DNA of 64,000 nt from Haloplanus sp. CK5-1 (GTDB lineage: Archaea > Halobacteriota > Halobacteria > Halobacteriales > Haloferacaceae), in NCBI RefSeq assembly GCF_037201915.1, contig NZ_CP147505.1:1736001-1800000 (forward strand), given 5' to 3'. This document shows, piece by piece, positions 9,688 through 17,770 of this stretch (the stretch's first letter is position 1; each line of letters begins with the position of its first letter). The notes beneath the pieces were generated by a model. That model did not search any database. It was not told where the DNA came from and saw nothing but the letters and a program-made list of their open reading frames with translations. Both the position numbers and the translations under genes were made by a program.

Positions 9688-9752
9688 GGTCGCCAATCCG
9701 CCCGAGCGCAGCAAAAACCCCGGGGTTGCTCACCTGCGACGCTTAAAAGGCG

Positions 9753-10895
9753 TCAGTCGAAGCGGTCGAGGCGGAACATCTCGATCGGGTGGTCGGTGTC
9801 GCCGTCGGCAGCCAGGTCCGCGAGCACCTCGCCGATGACGCTCGCGAACTTGAAGCCGTGGCCCGAGAAGCCCGCACCGACGACCACCTGCGGGTGGTCG
9901 GGCAGCGTATCGAGGATGAAGTCCTCGTCGGGGGAGTTCGTGAACATGCAGGTCGCCAGCCGCATCGTCGGTCCCGCGGCCTTCGGGAAGTACTTCTCGG
10001 TGAAATCACGCAGGAGCACTTCGTCGGCCGGGCCGGGGTCGGTATCGTAACTGTCGGGGTCGACTGCCTCGTCGAGGTGGTGGTACTTCCCCAGTTTGAA
10101 CCCCGGCACGTCGTAGATGGGCAGACCGTAGAAGCGGCCCTCGGGGGTTTCGATGTTCCACACGGGAAGCGAGTCCGGTTCGAACAGGGCGGGGGTCTCC
10201 GGCTGGAACCAGGCGAGCACCTGTCGTTCGGGGACCGCGAGGCCGTCGAGTGCGTCGGCGAGTTTGTAGTTCCACGCGCCCGCCGCGAGGACGAGTCGGT
10301 CGGCTTCGTAGGTGTCGTGGTCGGTCCAGACCCGCACACCGCCGTCGGGCGTCTCCGCCCAGTCGTACACGCCCTCGCGGGCGCGAATCTCGGCGCCCGC
10401 CGCCTGGGCCTCCTCGGTGTGGCCGACGATGGCCTGTTCGGGGACGACGAAGCCACCGTCCGGTTGGTAGAGCGCGCGGTAGTCGTCGGGGAGGTCGTAG
10501 CCGGGAAACCGCTCGTTGCACTCCGCGCCCGTCAGCACCTCGTGGGGGATGTCGTGTTCCTCACACGAGCGGCGCGACCCCTCGAAGACGACGTTTCCCT
10601 GCGGGCCGGCGTCGATGGAGCCGGTGCGGTGGATCACCGGCCGATCCGTCTCCTCGGCCAGGTCGTCCCAGAGGTCGTACGCTCGCTCGACCAGTGGGAT
10701 GTACGAGGGATGTTCGTAGTACGCTCTCCGGATGATGCGCGTGATGCCGTGCGAGGAGCCCTGGGTGTGGGGGATGTCGAATCGTTCCAGCCCCAACACG
10801 TCGACCCCTCGCCGTGCGAGGTGGTAGGCGGTCGCACTTCCCATCCCCCCGACCCCGACGACGATCACGTCGCGTCGCTCGTCGCTCAAACCCAT
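9753..10895 (-). CDS. Monomeric sarcosine oxidase-type FAD enzyme
   Basis: 380 residues, matching monomeric sarcosine oxidase and N-methyltryptophan oxidase. It has an N-terminal GxGxxG fold (VIVVGVGGMGSATAYHLARR) and the family hallmark GSSHGITRIIR. Near the end, TCMFTNSPDEDFILDTLP carries Cys316, at the place where the family binds FAD covalently. The end GAGFSGHGFKFASVIGE is also standard. The enzyme would oxidise sarcosine to glycine, formaldehyde and hydrogen peroxide, the last step of betaine breakdown. Start chosen at the ATG of MGLSDERRDVIVVG; the longer frame upstream has no family character. It is divergent from the DmdA-like gene, with 197 bases between them that must hold both promoters. 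Confidence 0.88.
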   Translation of the reverse strand: MGLSDERRDVIVVGVGGMGSATAYHLARRGVDVLGLERFDIPHTQGSSHGITRIIRRAYYEHPSYIPLVERAYDLWDDLAEETDRPVIHRTGSIDAGPQGNVVFEGSRRSCEEHDIPHEVLTGAECNERFPGYDLPDDYRALYQPDGGFVVPEQAIVGHTEEAQAAGAEIRAREGVYDWAETPDGGVRVWTDHDTYEADRLVLAAGAWNYKLADALDGLAVPERQVLAWFQPETPALFEPDSLPVWNIETPEGRFYGLPIYDVPGFKLGKYHHLDEAVDPDSYDTDPGPADEVLLRDFTEKYFPKAAGPTMRLATCMFTNSPDEDFILDTLPDHPQVVVGAGFSGHGFKFASVIGEVLADLAADGDTDHPIEMFRLDRFD

Positions 10896-11092
10896 GCTCG
10901 GCTGTTCGACGGGGATCGTATTGACGTTTGTGACGCTCGGTCCGGCGTCGTGTGAACGGTTCGAGCAGAGAATTAACAGCACTTTACGTGTTATCGTTCG
11001 TGTCGGATGTCGATCACTACTGGACGGTGACTTATACGCCCGAGATAGCTGAGGTCCACCCTTATGTGATCGGAGTGTGACGTTCGTAAGCG

Positions 11093-12460
11093 ATGACGAA
11101 CGACACACACCCGAACCACCCGGAGATCAACCAGTCCGACCGAACGCTCCCGCGGAATCTGCGCCAGACCGGCGACCCGGGCATCGAGATGCTCGTGTCG
11201 ACGCGCGTGCGCAAGTCACCCTTCTTCCACAAGTCGTTCAACGAGGAGGGGGCGTGGCGGTGTACCGTCTACAACCGAATCTACCACCCACGTGGGCTGG
11301 TCGAACCGGAAGACGGCGGTGCGATGGCCGAGTACGAGGCGCTCACGGAGAGCGTGACGCTGTGGGACGTGGCGGTCGAGCGCCAGATTCGCGTGAAGGG
11401 ACCGGACGCGGAGGCGCTCACCAACTACGTCATCACGCGGGACGCGACAGAGATCGAACCGATGCACGGGAAGTACGTCATCCTCTGTAACGAGGACGGC
11501 GGCATCCTGAACGATCCGATCCTCCTGCGGGTCGAGGACGACGAGTTCTGGTTCTCCATCTCGGACTCGACGCTCATGCAGTGGCTGCAGGGCGTCAACG
11601 TCGGCATGGACTTCGACGTCGAGATCGACGAGATCGACGTCGCGCCGATGCAGATCCAGGGGCCGCTGTCGGAGGACGTGATGGTCGAGGTGGTCGGCGA
11701 GGAAGTGTCCGACATCCCCTACTACGGGCTGATGGAGGCCGAGATCAACGGCGCGTCCGTCCTCGTGAGCCAGACCGGATTCTCCGGCGAGAAGGGCTTC
11801 GAGATCTACGTGCGCGACGCGACCGAGAACGCCGAGCGAGTCTGGGACCCCGTGATGGAGACGGTGAAGGACCACGGCGGCCGACAGATCGCGCCGGGAC
11901 ACCACCGCCGGATCGCGGCCGGCATCCTCTCGTGGGGGCAGGACATGGACCACGAGACGTCGCCGTTCCAGGTGAATCTGGGATACCAGGTCCCCGACGA
12001 CAAGGACGCCGACTACGTCGGCAAGGAGGAACTCGAACGCCAGAAGGAGTTGATCGAGGACGGCGAGTACCCGTTCAACCTCAAACTGGTCGGATTGAAG
12101 ATCGCCGGGGAGCCGATCCGTGACTACGCGCCGGACTTCTGGATCGTTTCGGACCCCGACACCGGCGAGGAGTGTGGCTACATGACCTCGCCGTGGTGGA
12201 ATCCGGACCTCGAGACGAACATCGGTCTGGGCTTCGTGCCCGCCGACAAACTGCAAACCGAAACGGACGCGCTCCTGAACGACGAGATCTACGAGGAGAA
12301 TCTGGATCTCGAGTTCGCGGTCCACCTCCCCGACGAGTACGCGGCGGAGTCGGGCGAACCGGCGTTCGCAACGGTCGCGGAGGTGCCGTTCAAGGAGTCG
12401 GTGAACCCCAGCGCCCGCGAGCAGGCGAAACTGAACGCACGACAGGACGCCGAAGAGTAG
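11093..12460 (+). CDS. DmdA-like methyltransferase of the GcvT/aminomethyltransferase superfamily
   Basis: 455 residues. The fold is GcvT-like, with features I associate with DmdA-type demethylases: CTVYNRIYHPRG near residue 58, then VTLWDVAVERQIRVKGPDA, then GGILNDPILLRV and QIQGPLSEDVM. It is longer than a typical DmdA (about 370), mostly through a C-terminal extension. Proteins of this group move a methyl group from a donor (dimethylsulfoniopropionate in DmdA, or other methylated compounds) to tetrahydrofolate, giving 5-methyl-THF. The next gene, 55 bases downstream, is a MetF-like reductase that would oxidise 5-methyl-THF. The donor here may be betaine, dimethylglycine, DMSP or something else; context favours a betaine-related compound. 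Confidence 0.75.
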   Translation: MTNDTHPNHPEINQSDRTLPRNLRQTGDPGIEMLVSTRVRKSPFFHKSFNEEGAWRCTVYNRIYHPRGLVEPEDGGAMAEYEALTESVTLWDVAVERQIRVKGPDAEALTNYVITRDATEIEPMHGKYVILCNEDGGILNDPILLRVEDDEFWFSISDSTLMQWLQGVNVGMDFDVEIDEIDVAPMQIQGPLSEDVMVEVVGEEVSDIPYYGLMEAEINGASVLVSQTGFSGEKGFEIYVRDATENAERVWDPVMETVKDHGGRQIAPGHHRRIAAGILSWGQDMDHETSPFQVNLGYQVPDDKDADYVGKEELERQKELIEDGEYPFNLKLVGLKIAGEPIRDYAPDFWIVSDPDTGEECGYMTSPWWNPDLETNIGLGFVPADKLQTETDALLNDEIYEENLDLEFAVHLPDEYAAESGEPAFATVAEVPFKESVNPSAREQAKLNARQDAEE

Positions 12461-12515
12461 CTCCCCGACAGCCATAACCGCCACGCGACCCAACCGTCTA
12501 CGATTCCGACCCGAC

Positions 12516-13370
12516 ATGTCACTCACCAAGTCGACCCCCACCGACAGCGCGTCGAGCCTGCTCACCGACCCCCGGTTCGAACTGATGCCGTTCGACAGCT
12601 TCGAGGGGCAGATGGAGCGGCTTCCGGAGGGGGCGGAAATCGCCGTCACGGCCTCGCCACAGTTGGGGCTAGAGGCGACCGTAGAGTGGTCGGAGCGGGC
12701 CGCCGACCGCGGGTACGAGCCCGTCCCGCACGTCGCCGCGCGGTACGTCCGCGACGCCGACCACCTCGACGAGGTAGCCGGCCGACTCGTCGACGCTGGG
12801 ATCACCGACGTCTTCGTCCCGGGTGGCGACCGCGAGGACCCGGTGGGTGAGTTCGAGTCGGCCCACGACCTGCTCGTGGCACTCGACGACCTCGGGTACG
12901 CGTTCGAGGACGTGGGCATCACCGGCTATCCGGAGGGCCACGACTTCCTCGACGACCGGACCCTGGCCGACGCGATGGCGAAGAAGGCACCCCACGCGAC
13001 GTACGTCACGACACAGCTCTGTTACGATCCCGAGGCGATCCTGGAGTGGATAGAGACGATCCGCGACCGCGGGATCGACCTCCCCGTCGAGGTCGGGATC
13101 CCCGGGGTCATGAAGTACCAGAAACTACTGAACATCTCACAGAAGGTGGGCGTCGGCGACTCGGTGCGCTTCCTGCGGAAGACGAGCGGGATCCTGGGAT
13201 TCGTCCGCCAACTCGTCGGGTCCCGCGGGAAGTACACACCCGACGACCTCGTCGACGGACTGGCTCCCTACGCGGCCGACTCCGAGTACGCGATCCGGGG
13301 ACTCCACATCTACACCTTCAACCAGGCGGCCGACACCGAGGCGTGGCGGCGCGCTCGACTCGGCGAGTAG
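12516..13370 (+). CDS. Methylenetetrahydrofolate reductase-like protein (MetF family)
   Basis: 284 residues with the TIM-barrel layout of MetF. Segments include IAVTASPQLGLEATVEWSE, YEPVPHVAARYV, ITDVFVPGGDREDP, VGITGYPEGHDF and a late IRGLHIYTFNQ, which is the family's C-terminal strand. MetF interconverts 5,10-methylene-THF and 5-methyl-THF using a flavin. Bacterial MetF normally runs towards methyl-THF, but linked to a demethylase it would run oxidatively. It is co-directional with the DmdA-like gene 55 bases upstream and probably in one operon. The reversed direction is inferred from the neighbourhood, not visible in the protein. Confidence 0.82.
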   Translation: MSLTKSTPTDSASSLLTDPRFELMPFDSFEGQMERLPEGAEIAVTASPQLGLEATVEWSERAADRGYEPVPHVAARYVRDADHLDEVAGRLVDAGITDVFVPGGDREDPVGEFESAHDLLVALDDLGYAFEDVGITGYPEGHDFLDDRTLADAMAKKAPHATYVTTQLCYDPEAILEWIETIRDRGIDLPVEVGIPGVMKYQKLLNISQKVGVGDSVRFLRKTSGILGFVRQLVGSRGKYTPDDLVDGLAPYAADSEYAIRGLHIYTFNQAADTEAWRRARLGE

Positions 13371-13472
13371 GCAGGATTCGAGCCGAAATCGAATCATTTT
13401 GGCAATTCTGCGGCCGAAACAGATGCGTTCGTGTTCTATTCTGTCGTGTTAGGCTCCGAACATCAAAGATAG

Positions 13473-13479
13473 TATTTAA
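13473..13479 (+). promoter_or_regulatory. Probable TATA box for the Rieske oxygenase operon
   Basis: The 166-base gap between metF and the Rieske gene contains a TATTTAA core preceded by purines (AAAGATAG), the expected form of an archaeal BRE/TATA pair. It is about 60 bases before the ATG, so either the transcript carries a short leader or another start point is used. No other AT-rich element is seen in the gap. Confidence 0.5.
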
Positions 13480-13536
13480 TCACCACACGTGAGACAGGTC
13501 AGGGACTTTGTGCCCCCATCGGCCACGTAGAGGCAC

Positions 13537-14679
13537 ATGACCCGGTGGAACGACGGCGCCGATCGCGTGAGCGCCGTGAGCCCCGACATCACGGACGAGA
13601 CGAACGCCCTCCCGGCGAAGTACTTCACCGATCCGGACGTGTGGGAGATGGAAAAGGAGAAGGTCTTCTCGCGGTACTGGGTGTACGCGGGCCACGAGAA
13701 CTGCATTCCCGAGGCGGGCGACTACTTCACCCGGACCGTCGGCGACAAACAGGTGATCGTCGCACGGGACGAGGACGGCGACGTGCGCGCGTTCTACAAC
13801 GTCTGTGCCCACCGCGGCTCGAAGATGGTCGACGACACGCCGATGACCGATCCGGGCAACATGGGTCGGATCCAGTGTCCGTACCACCTCTGGACGTACG
13901 ACCTCGACGGCGACCTGCGGAGTACGCCACGGAGTTTCGAAGAGACGGGGCTCAACCCGGACCTCGACGATTCGGACGTGTCGGGACTCGACCCCGACGA
14001 GAACGGGTTGATGGCGGTCAACACCGATAGCATCGGACCGCTGGTCTTTCTCAACTTCGCGGACGACCCGCCGCTGTCGCTCGCCGAACAGGCCGGGAAG
14101 CTGAAATCCAGGTTGGAGTCGCTCCCGCTCGAAGAGTACCAACACGCCCGACGGTACGTCTCGGAGGTCGAGTGCAACTGGAAGACCTTCGGCGGCAACT
14201 ACTCCGAGTGTGACCACTGCGAGGCGAACCACCAAGACTGGATCACGGGGATCCAACTCGACGAGTCGGAACTGGAGGTCAACGACTACCACTGGGTACT
14301 CCACTACACCCACGAGGAAGACGTCGAGGACGGACTCCGAATCCACGACGAACACGAGGCCCAGTTCCACTACTTCTGGCCGAACTTCACCGTCAACATG
14401 TACGGGACCGCGGACGGCTACGGCACGTACATCATCGACCCCATCGACGAGGAACGGTTCCAGTTGATCGCCGACTACTACTTCGCGGCCCCGGAGCTCA
14501 GCGAGGACGAGGAGGAGTTCGTCCACACCAGCCGCCAACTCCAGGAGGAGGACTTCGAACTGGTCGAACGCCAGTACGAAGGATTGCAGTCCGGTGCGCT
14601 CGCACAGGGTCAACTCGGTCCCAACGAGCACACGCTCCACCGGTTCCACCGGCTGGCACAGGAGGCGTACAACGCGTGA
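13537..14679 (+). CDS. Rieske non-heme iron oxygenase, glycine betaine demethylase (GbcA)-like
   Basis: 380 residues. The Rieske [2Fe-2S] ligands are Cys90-x-His92 (CAHRG) and Cys114-x2-His117 (CPYHLW). The catalytic iron site is in NYSECDHCEANH (His227 and His232), a pattern typical of the glycine betaine and quaternary-ammonium Rieske monooxygenases. The enzyme would hydroxylate a methyl group of glycine betaine, releasing formaldehyde and dimethylglycine. Neighbouring dimethylglycine dehydrogenase-like, sarcosine oxidase-like and BCCT genes support this substrate. No GbcB-type ferredoxin reductase is visible in the window, so electrons must come from elsewhere. Carnitine or stachydrine are alternative substrates. 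Confidence 0.85.
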   Translation: MTRWNDGADRVSAVSPDITDETNALPAKYFTDPDVWEMEKEKVFSRYWVYAGHENCIPEAGDYFTRTVGDKQVIVARDEDGDVRAFYNVCAHRGSKMVDDTPMTDPGNMGRIQCPYHLWTYDLDGDLRSTPRSFEETGLNPDLDDSDVSGLDPDENGLMAVNTDSIGPLVFLNFADDPPLSLAEQAGKLKSRLESLPLEEYQHARRYVSEVECNWKTFGGNYSECDHCEANHQDWITGIQLDESELEVNDYHWVLHYTHEEDVEDGLRIHDEHEAQFHYFWPNFTVNMYGTADGYGTYIIDPIDEERFQLIADYYFAAPELSEDEEEFVHTSRQLQEEDFELVERQYEGLQSGALAQGQLGPNEHTLHRFHRLAQEAYNA

Positions 14680-15017
14680 CACGGACCACGAGCGCGTTCG
14701 TCGCGGCGTGTCCGGACTGTGCGGAACGAGTCACCACGGACGATCCCAACGACGTCGTGGCGTTCTACCGACGTCACCACGCGGTCACCGGCCACGACGT
14801 GACGTGGGAGCGAACCCCGGACGTGCCGGCGACGACAGAACTCACCGACGCAATCGACCGACTCGCCGACGACGCGAGTGGGGTGTCCCTCGGTGCCGTC
14901 AGCGCCGCCATGAGCGACCGCGGGTGGAGCGTGGGCGAGACGCTCTCGGCGGTCCACGACCGGCGGCTGACCGGCGACCTCTGGGAGCCACGAGACGATC
15001 ACGTCGCCGTCGTTTGA
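14676..15017 (+). CDS. Small protein with CPDC and His-rich motif, coupled to the Rieske gene
   Basis: 113 residues starting at a GTG that overlaps the TGA of the Rieske gene (GTGA), so translation is probably coupled. The N-terminus has ACPDCAERV followed by FYRRHHAVTGHD, a candidate C2H-type metal site. The C-terminal 60 residues (LGAVSAAMSDRGWSVGETLSAVHDRRL) look like a small winged-helix fold. The family was not recognised. Tight coupling suggests it serves the demethylase, perhaps as an accessory or regulator; this is inference. AT-rich TATATATA stretches follow its stop and then the IS element begins. Confidence 0.7.
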   Translation: MTRTTSAFVAACPDCAERVTTDDPNDVVAFYRRHHAVTGHDVTWERTPDVPATTELTDAIDRLADDASGVSLGAVSAAMSDRGWSVGETLSAVHDRRLTGDLWEPRDDHVAVV

Positions 15018-15129
15018 ACGTATATATACTACGGGAAGAGGTAGCGTGTGGTCGGACGATTCGGGTGCTTCCTGGTATATATGTGATGCGACGATCGAAC
15101 GGAATCCGTCAGAGCGACGCCTATTCATC

Positions 15130-16202
15130 ACGAGGGTGTCATAGAACTCTTCTCACACCGTGATGATTGTGCTTCCCGGATTGTCTCCGCGTTCGTAGTT
15201 GGTGATTGCGACGACGAGGCGCAGACACAACGCGAGGAACACCTGCGCTCGTGCATGGACGCGGCCTCGGGCGTGCGTTCGCCCGAGGCCGCAGCCCTTG
15301 ACTGATTCGTTGGTTCGTTCGACGCCACTCCGGCGGTTGTACGTCTCGTCTAGCGTTGATTGCTTCAGCTGAACGTCGTTGCTGTGTTTTTCAATGCGGT
15401 CTTCTACCCTGTACTCGATATCTTTCGGGTCGTCGGTGTTTCGTGGATTGTACGGAGCGACTGGCACGACCCCTGCGGCCAGCAGGTGGTCGTGCCAGTC
15501 GAGCGTGTCGTAGGCACTGTCTCCAAGCATCCACATCGGTTTCCCGACGGCGAGCGCGTCACGCGTGACGCGCATCGCCGTCTCTTCTGGTGCTTGTTTG
15601 CTCTCGGTGAACTCGGCTGCAATCGGGATCTTTTGCCCGGTTGAGACGATCGTGCAGCCGTAGCCGTAGTAGTACTCGTCATCGGTTGGATCATAGCACT
15701 TCGATGCGTCTGGATCGGCGGGCATCGCTCTCACGTCGGTTGAATCGATAGAATACGTCAAGTCGAGCAGGCCCCGCAAGGCGGCCTGCTCGACGAGATG
15801 GTCGAAGACCCGGTCAACAACGTGCTCAAGATCAGTGAGGAATCGATCGACCGCGTCTCTCGACGGCGGTCGATCGAAGCTACAGCTGAGCCAGACAACG
15901 GTGTTGTTCAGTTCTCGTGCAACCGGACGGATACCGTAGATGTTCTTGTAATAGCAATGGAGAAAGCCACGCATCATCTCGGGCGGCTCAAGATCTCGTG
16001 TTCGCCCCGTCTCCGCCGGGGCGAACACGTCGAACCCTTCAAGAAACTCGAAGGAGAGGTGCTCGAACAACGCCAACGTCTCCGTTTCCACGGCATTGAA
16101 GAACGATTCTACCGAAGGATCATCTTGCAGGGTCGCTGAACGCATTCCACCTCAGCGTTCACCCTGCTCTTTGGTATGCGAACTGTTCTATGACACCCTC
16201 GT
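15130..16202. mobile_element. IS element (IS4/IS5-like) with 18-bp terminal inverted repeats
   Basis: ACGAGGGTGTCATAGAAC at 15130-15147 is repeated as its exact reverse complement at 16185-16202. The 1.07-kb segment holds one full-length DDE transposase. No clear target-site duplication is visible at the outer edges, so the copy may be old or the ends have recombined. It sits at the junction between the GC-rich metabolic region and the lower-GC replicon region. Confidence 0.85.
15153..16145 (-). CDS. IS transposase (IS4/IS5-type DDE)
   Basis: 330 residues, intact. DDE-type catalytic elements can be placed: SIDSTDVRAMPAD for the first Asp, MLGDSAYDTLDWHD for the second, and RSGVERTNESVKGCGLGR for the Glu region. 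This order is typical of IS4/IS5-group transposases with an internal H-x3-Y-like stretch (DDEYYYGYGCTIVS). The gene fills the element between its inverted repeats, with its start 40 bases inside the right repeat and its stop 6 bases past the left repeat. No frameshift or stop interrupts it, so the element may still be mobile. Confidence 0.88.
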   Translation of the reverse strand: MRSATLQDDPSVESFFNAVETETLALFEHLSFEFLEGFDVFAPAETGRTRDLEPPEMMRGFLHCYYKNIYGIRPVARELNNTVVWLSCSFDRPPSRDAVDRFLTDLEHVVDRVFDHLVEQAALRGLLDLTYSIDSTDVRAMPADPDASKCYDPTDDEYYYGYGCTIVSTGQKIPIAAEFTESKQAPEETAMRVTRDALAVGKPMWMLGDSAYDTLDWHDHLLAAGVVPVAPYNPRNTDDPKDIEYRVEDRIEKHSNDVQLKQSTLDETYNRRSGVERTNESVKGCGLGRTHARGRVHARAQVFLALCLRLVVAITNYERGDNPGSTIITV

Positions 16203-16211
16203 TACCTCCAG

Positions 16212-16356
16212 ACACCCCGTGTGAGTAATGAATTGACTGACTGGTTGAGAGTGAGGACACACCGTGTGCGAAGTGAAATATTGCGTACCGTTGTCAGACA
16301 CATCTAGTCAAGCTAACAACACTCTCGGTGGAATCACCCCCCGTGTGCGAAATGAA
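16212..16356 (+). repeat. Three origin-recognition-box-like repeats downstream of orc1/cdc6
   Basis: Three copies of the motif CACCCC-CGTGTGCGAAATGAA occur in the same orientation: 16212-16234 (variant GTGTGAGTAATGAA), 16257-16282 (CCGTGTGCGAAGTGAA) and 16335-16356 (CCCCCCGTGTGCGAAATGAA). A C-run followed by a dyad-like core and an AT-rich tail is the form of haloarchaeal ORBs (G-string plus core, read on the other strand), which Orc1/Cdc6 binds. They match the copies on the other side of the initiator gene. Confidence 0.75.
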
Positions 16357-16385
16357 TTCAGCGCCGGAGTCAGTGATTCTTGGCG

Positions 16386-17732
16386 TTACTTCCCTTCGAA
16401 GAAATCGTCTATCTGTGCGTTGACAACAGATTCGACGAGATTCTCCTCGTGTTCAGCTTGTTCGAGTCGGATGTCGGCCTGAAGGGTCTCAGCGACCACC
16501 TCCGGATCATCAATGAAGGTGTACTCTTTGTGGACACCACTGCCGTAGCCACGTCCCCGTTTCTCCGACGTGACGAAATTGTAGGTCTCAGCCTCACTCA
16601 TGTATCGCAGGTAGGAGTCTCGGGATTTCTCATCGGCATCGAGAAGGTCGGTGAGATACTGATACACCCGGTACGCTACCGTACTAGGAACGGCGTTCAG
16701 ATTTCGCTGAGCGTGGACCGGGACGATCGCGGTGGCGTATAGCGAGAGCTTCTTTTGTGTCGAGAGACCCTGCATCTGGGTCAGCGTCCGGTCCCGCTCA
16801 GCTTCTTTCTGCGCATCGCGAACGTGCTTTTCACAAACTGTGTCTTCTCCTTCCCGATCCGCGATTTCACCAGCTTTCCGGAACAGATCGATTGCCTTCC
16901 GAGCGTCACCGTGATCCTGGGCCGCGAATGCAGCACTGAGCGGAATAATACTATCCTCGAGGACATCGTCTTGGTATGCATCGCGACGGCGTTCGAGAAT
17001 CGCCTGCAGTTGGTTCGCATCGTAGTCGGGGAAGACGACGTCCTGCGGATTAAACGAACTCTCCGCCCGACCATCGAGATCCTCCATGAATCGAGGATCG
17101 TTCGTGAGCGCAGCGACGGAAACGTGGCCCTCGATGCGACCGAGCTGTGACGCTCGCGAAAGCTGGTAGAGGAGTTTCGAATACGCCGGCTCGTCGTTCG
17201 GATCTCGTTGCCGACCCACGAGAAGATCGACCTCGTCGAGGATGATGATGACCGAGTCGAAGTTATTGGTCAGAATCTCGTAGAACCGATCGAGCTTCTG
17301 GTCGGTCGAAATCCCGCTCTCAGGGACGCCGATGTCGACACCGGCTTCATTTGCTGCGTTCTTCACGAGCCGATAGACAGCTCGGTCGTGCGATTTGATC
17401 GTCTGGCAGTTGATCTTGATTACGCCGAACCGATCTCCCTGGGAGTTCGCGAGCTCGAGAACCTGCTGGCACACCGCGTTGATGATGAGTGACTTTCCAG
17501 TCCCCGACGGACCGTAGAGAAGCATATTGGGCGGGCGGTTGCCTTGTAATGCCGGTCGAAGGTAGGTGATGATGTCGTCCAGCTGATTATCACGCCCCAC
17601 GATCCGGTCCTCGTCGATGACGGCATCCGGGTCGAGAAGTCCCTTATCACGGAAAACAGAATTTTGAACCCCCTCCTGGAGGCGGCCTTTGATAGATTGT
17701 GAGAGGGATTGTTGATCGTCGCCGTCAGCCAT
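16386..17732 (-). CDS. orc1/cdc6: Orc1/Cdc6 family replication initiator
   Basis: 448 residues. The AAA+ domain has Walker A YGPSGTGKSLI near residue 72 and Walker B VIIILDEVDLLVG near residue 162; VSVAALTNDPRF is the sensor-1 region and DARKAIDLFRKAG the sensor-2 helix. A C-terminal winged-helix domain follows, ending in IDDFFEGK. The protein recognises origin boxes and loads MCM. ORB-like repeats lie on both sides of the gene, as expected for an origin adjacent to its own initiator. A TATA-like TTTATTTATGG lies about 20-30 bases upstream (about 17752-17763). The divergence from typical chromosomal Orc1 and the accessory neighbours suggest a plasmid or secondary-origin initiator. Confidence 0.92.
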   Translation of the reverse strand: MADGDDQQSLSQSIKGRLQEGVQNSVFRDKGLLDPDAVIDEDRIVGRDNQLDDIITYLRPALQGNRPPNMLLYGPSGTGKSLIINAVCQQVLELANSQGDRFGVIKINCQTIKSHDRAVYRLVKNAANEAGVDIGVPESGISTDQKLDRFYEILTNNFDSVIIILDEVDLLVGRQRDPNDEPAYSKLLYQLSRASQLGRIEGHVSVAALTNDPRFMEDLDGRAESSFNPQDVVFPDYDANQLQAILERRRDAYQDDVLEDSIIPLSAAFAAQDHGDARKAIDLFRKAGEIADREGEDTVCEKHVRDAQKEAERDRTLTQMQGLSTQKKLSLYATAIVPVHAQRNLNAVPSTVAYRVYQYLTDLLDADEKSRDSYLRYMSEAETYNFVTSEKRGRGYGSGVHKEYTFIDDPEVVAETLQADIRLEQAEHEENLVESVVNAQIDDFFEGK

Positions 17733-17770
17733 AGTTGCGCAGTTAGGTCGAAACCATAAATAAATATGGG

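Noticed and set aside
11216-12922. 568-codon minus-strand frame opposite the DmdA-like gene
   Set aside because: Val/Leu/Asp/Arg-biased shadow without motifs.
13480-14682. 400-codon minus-strand frame opposite the Rieske gene
   Set aside because: Val/Leu-rich shadow; the Rieske gene has complete cofactor motifs.
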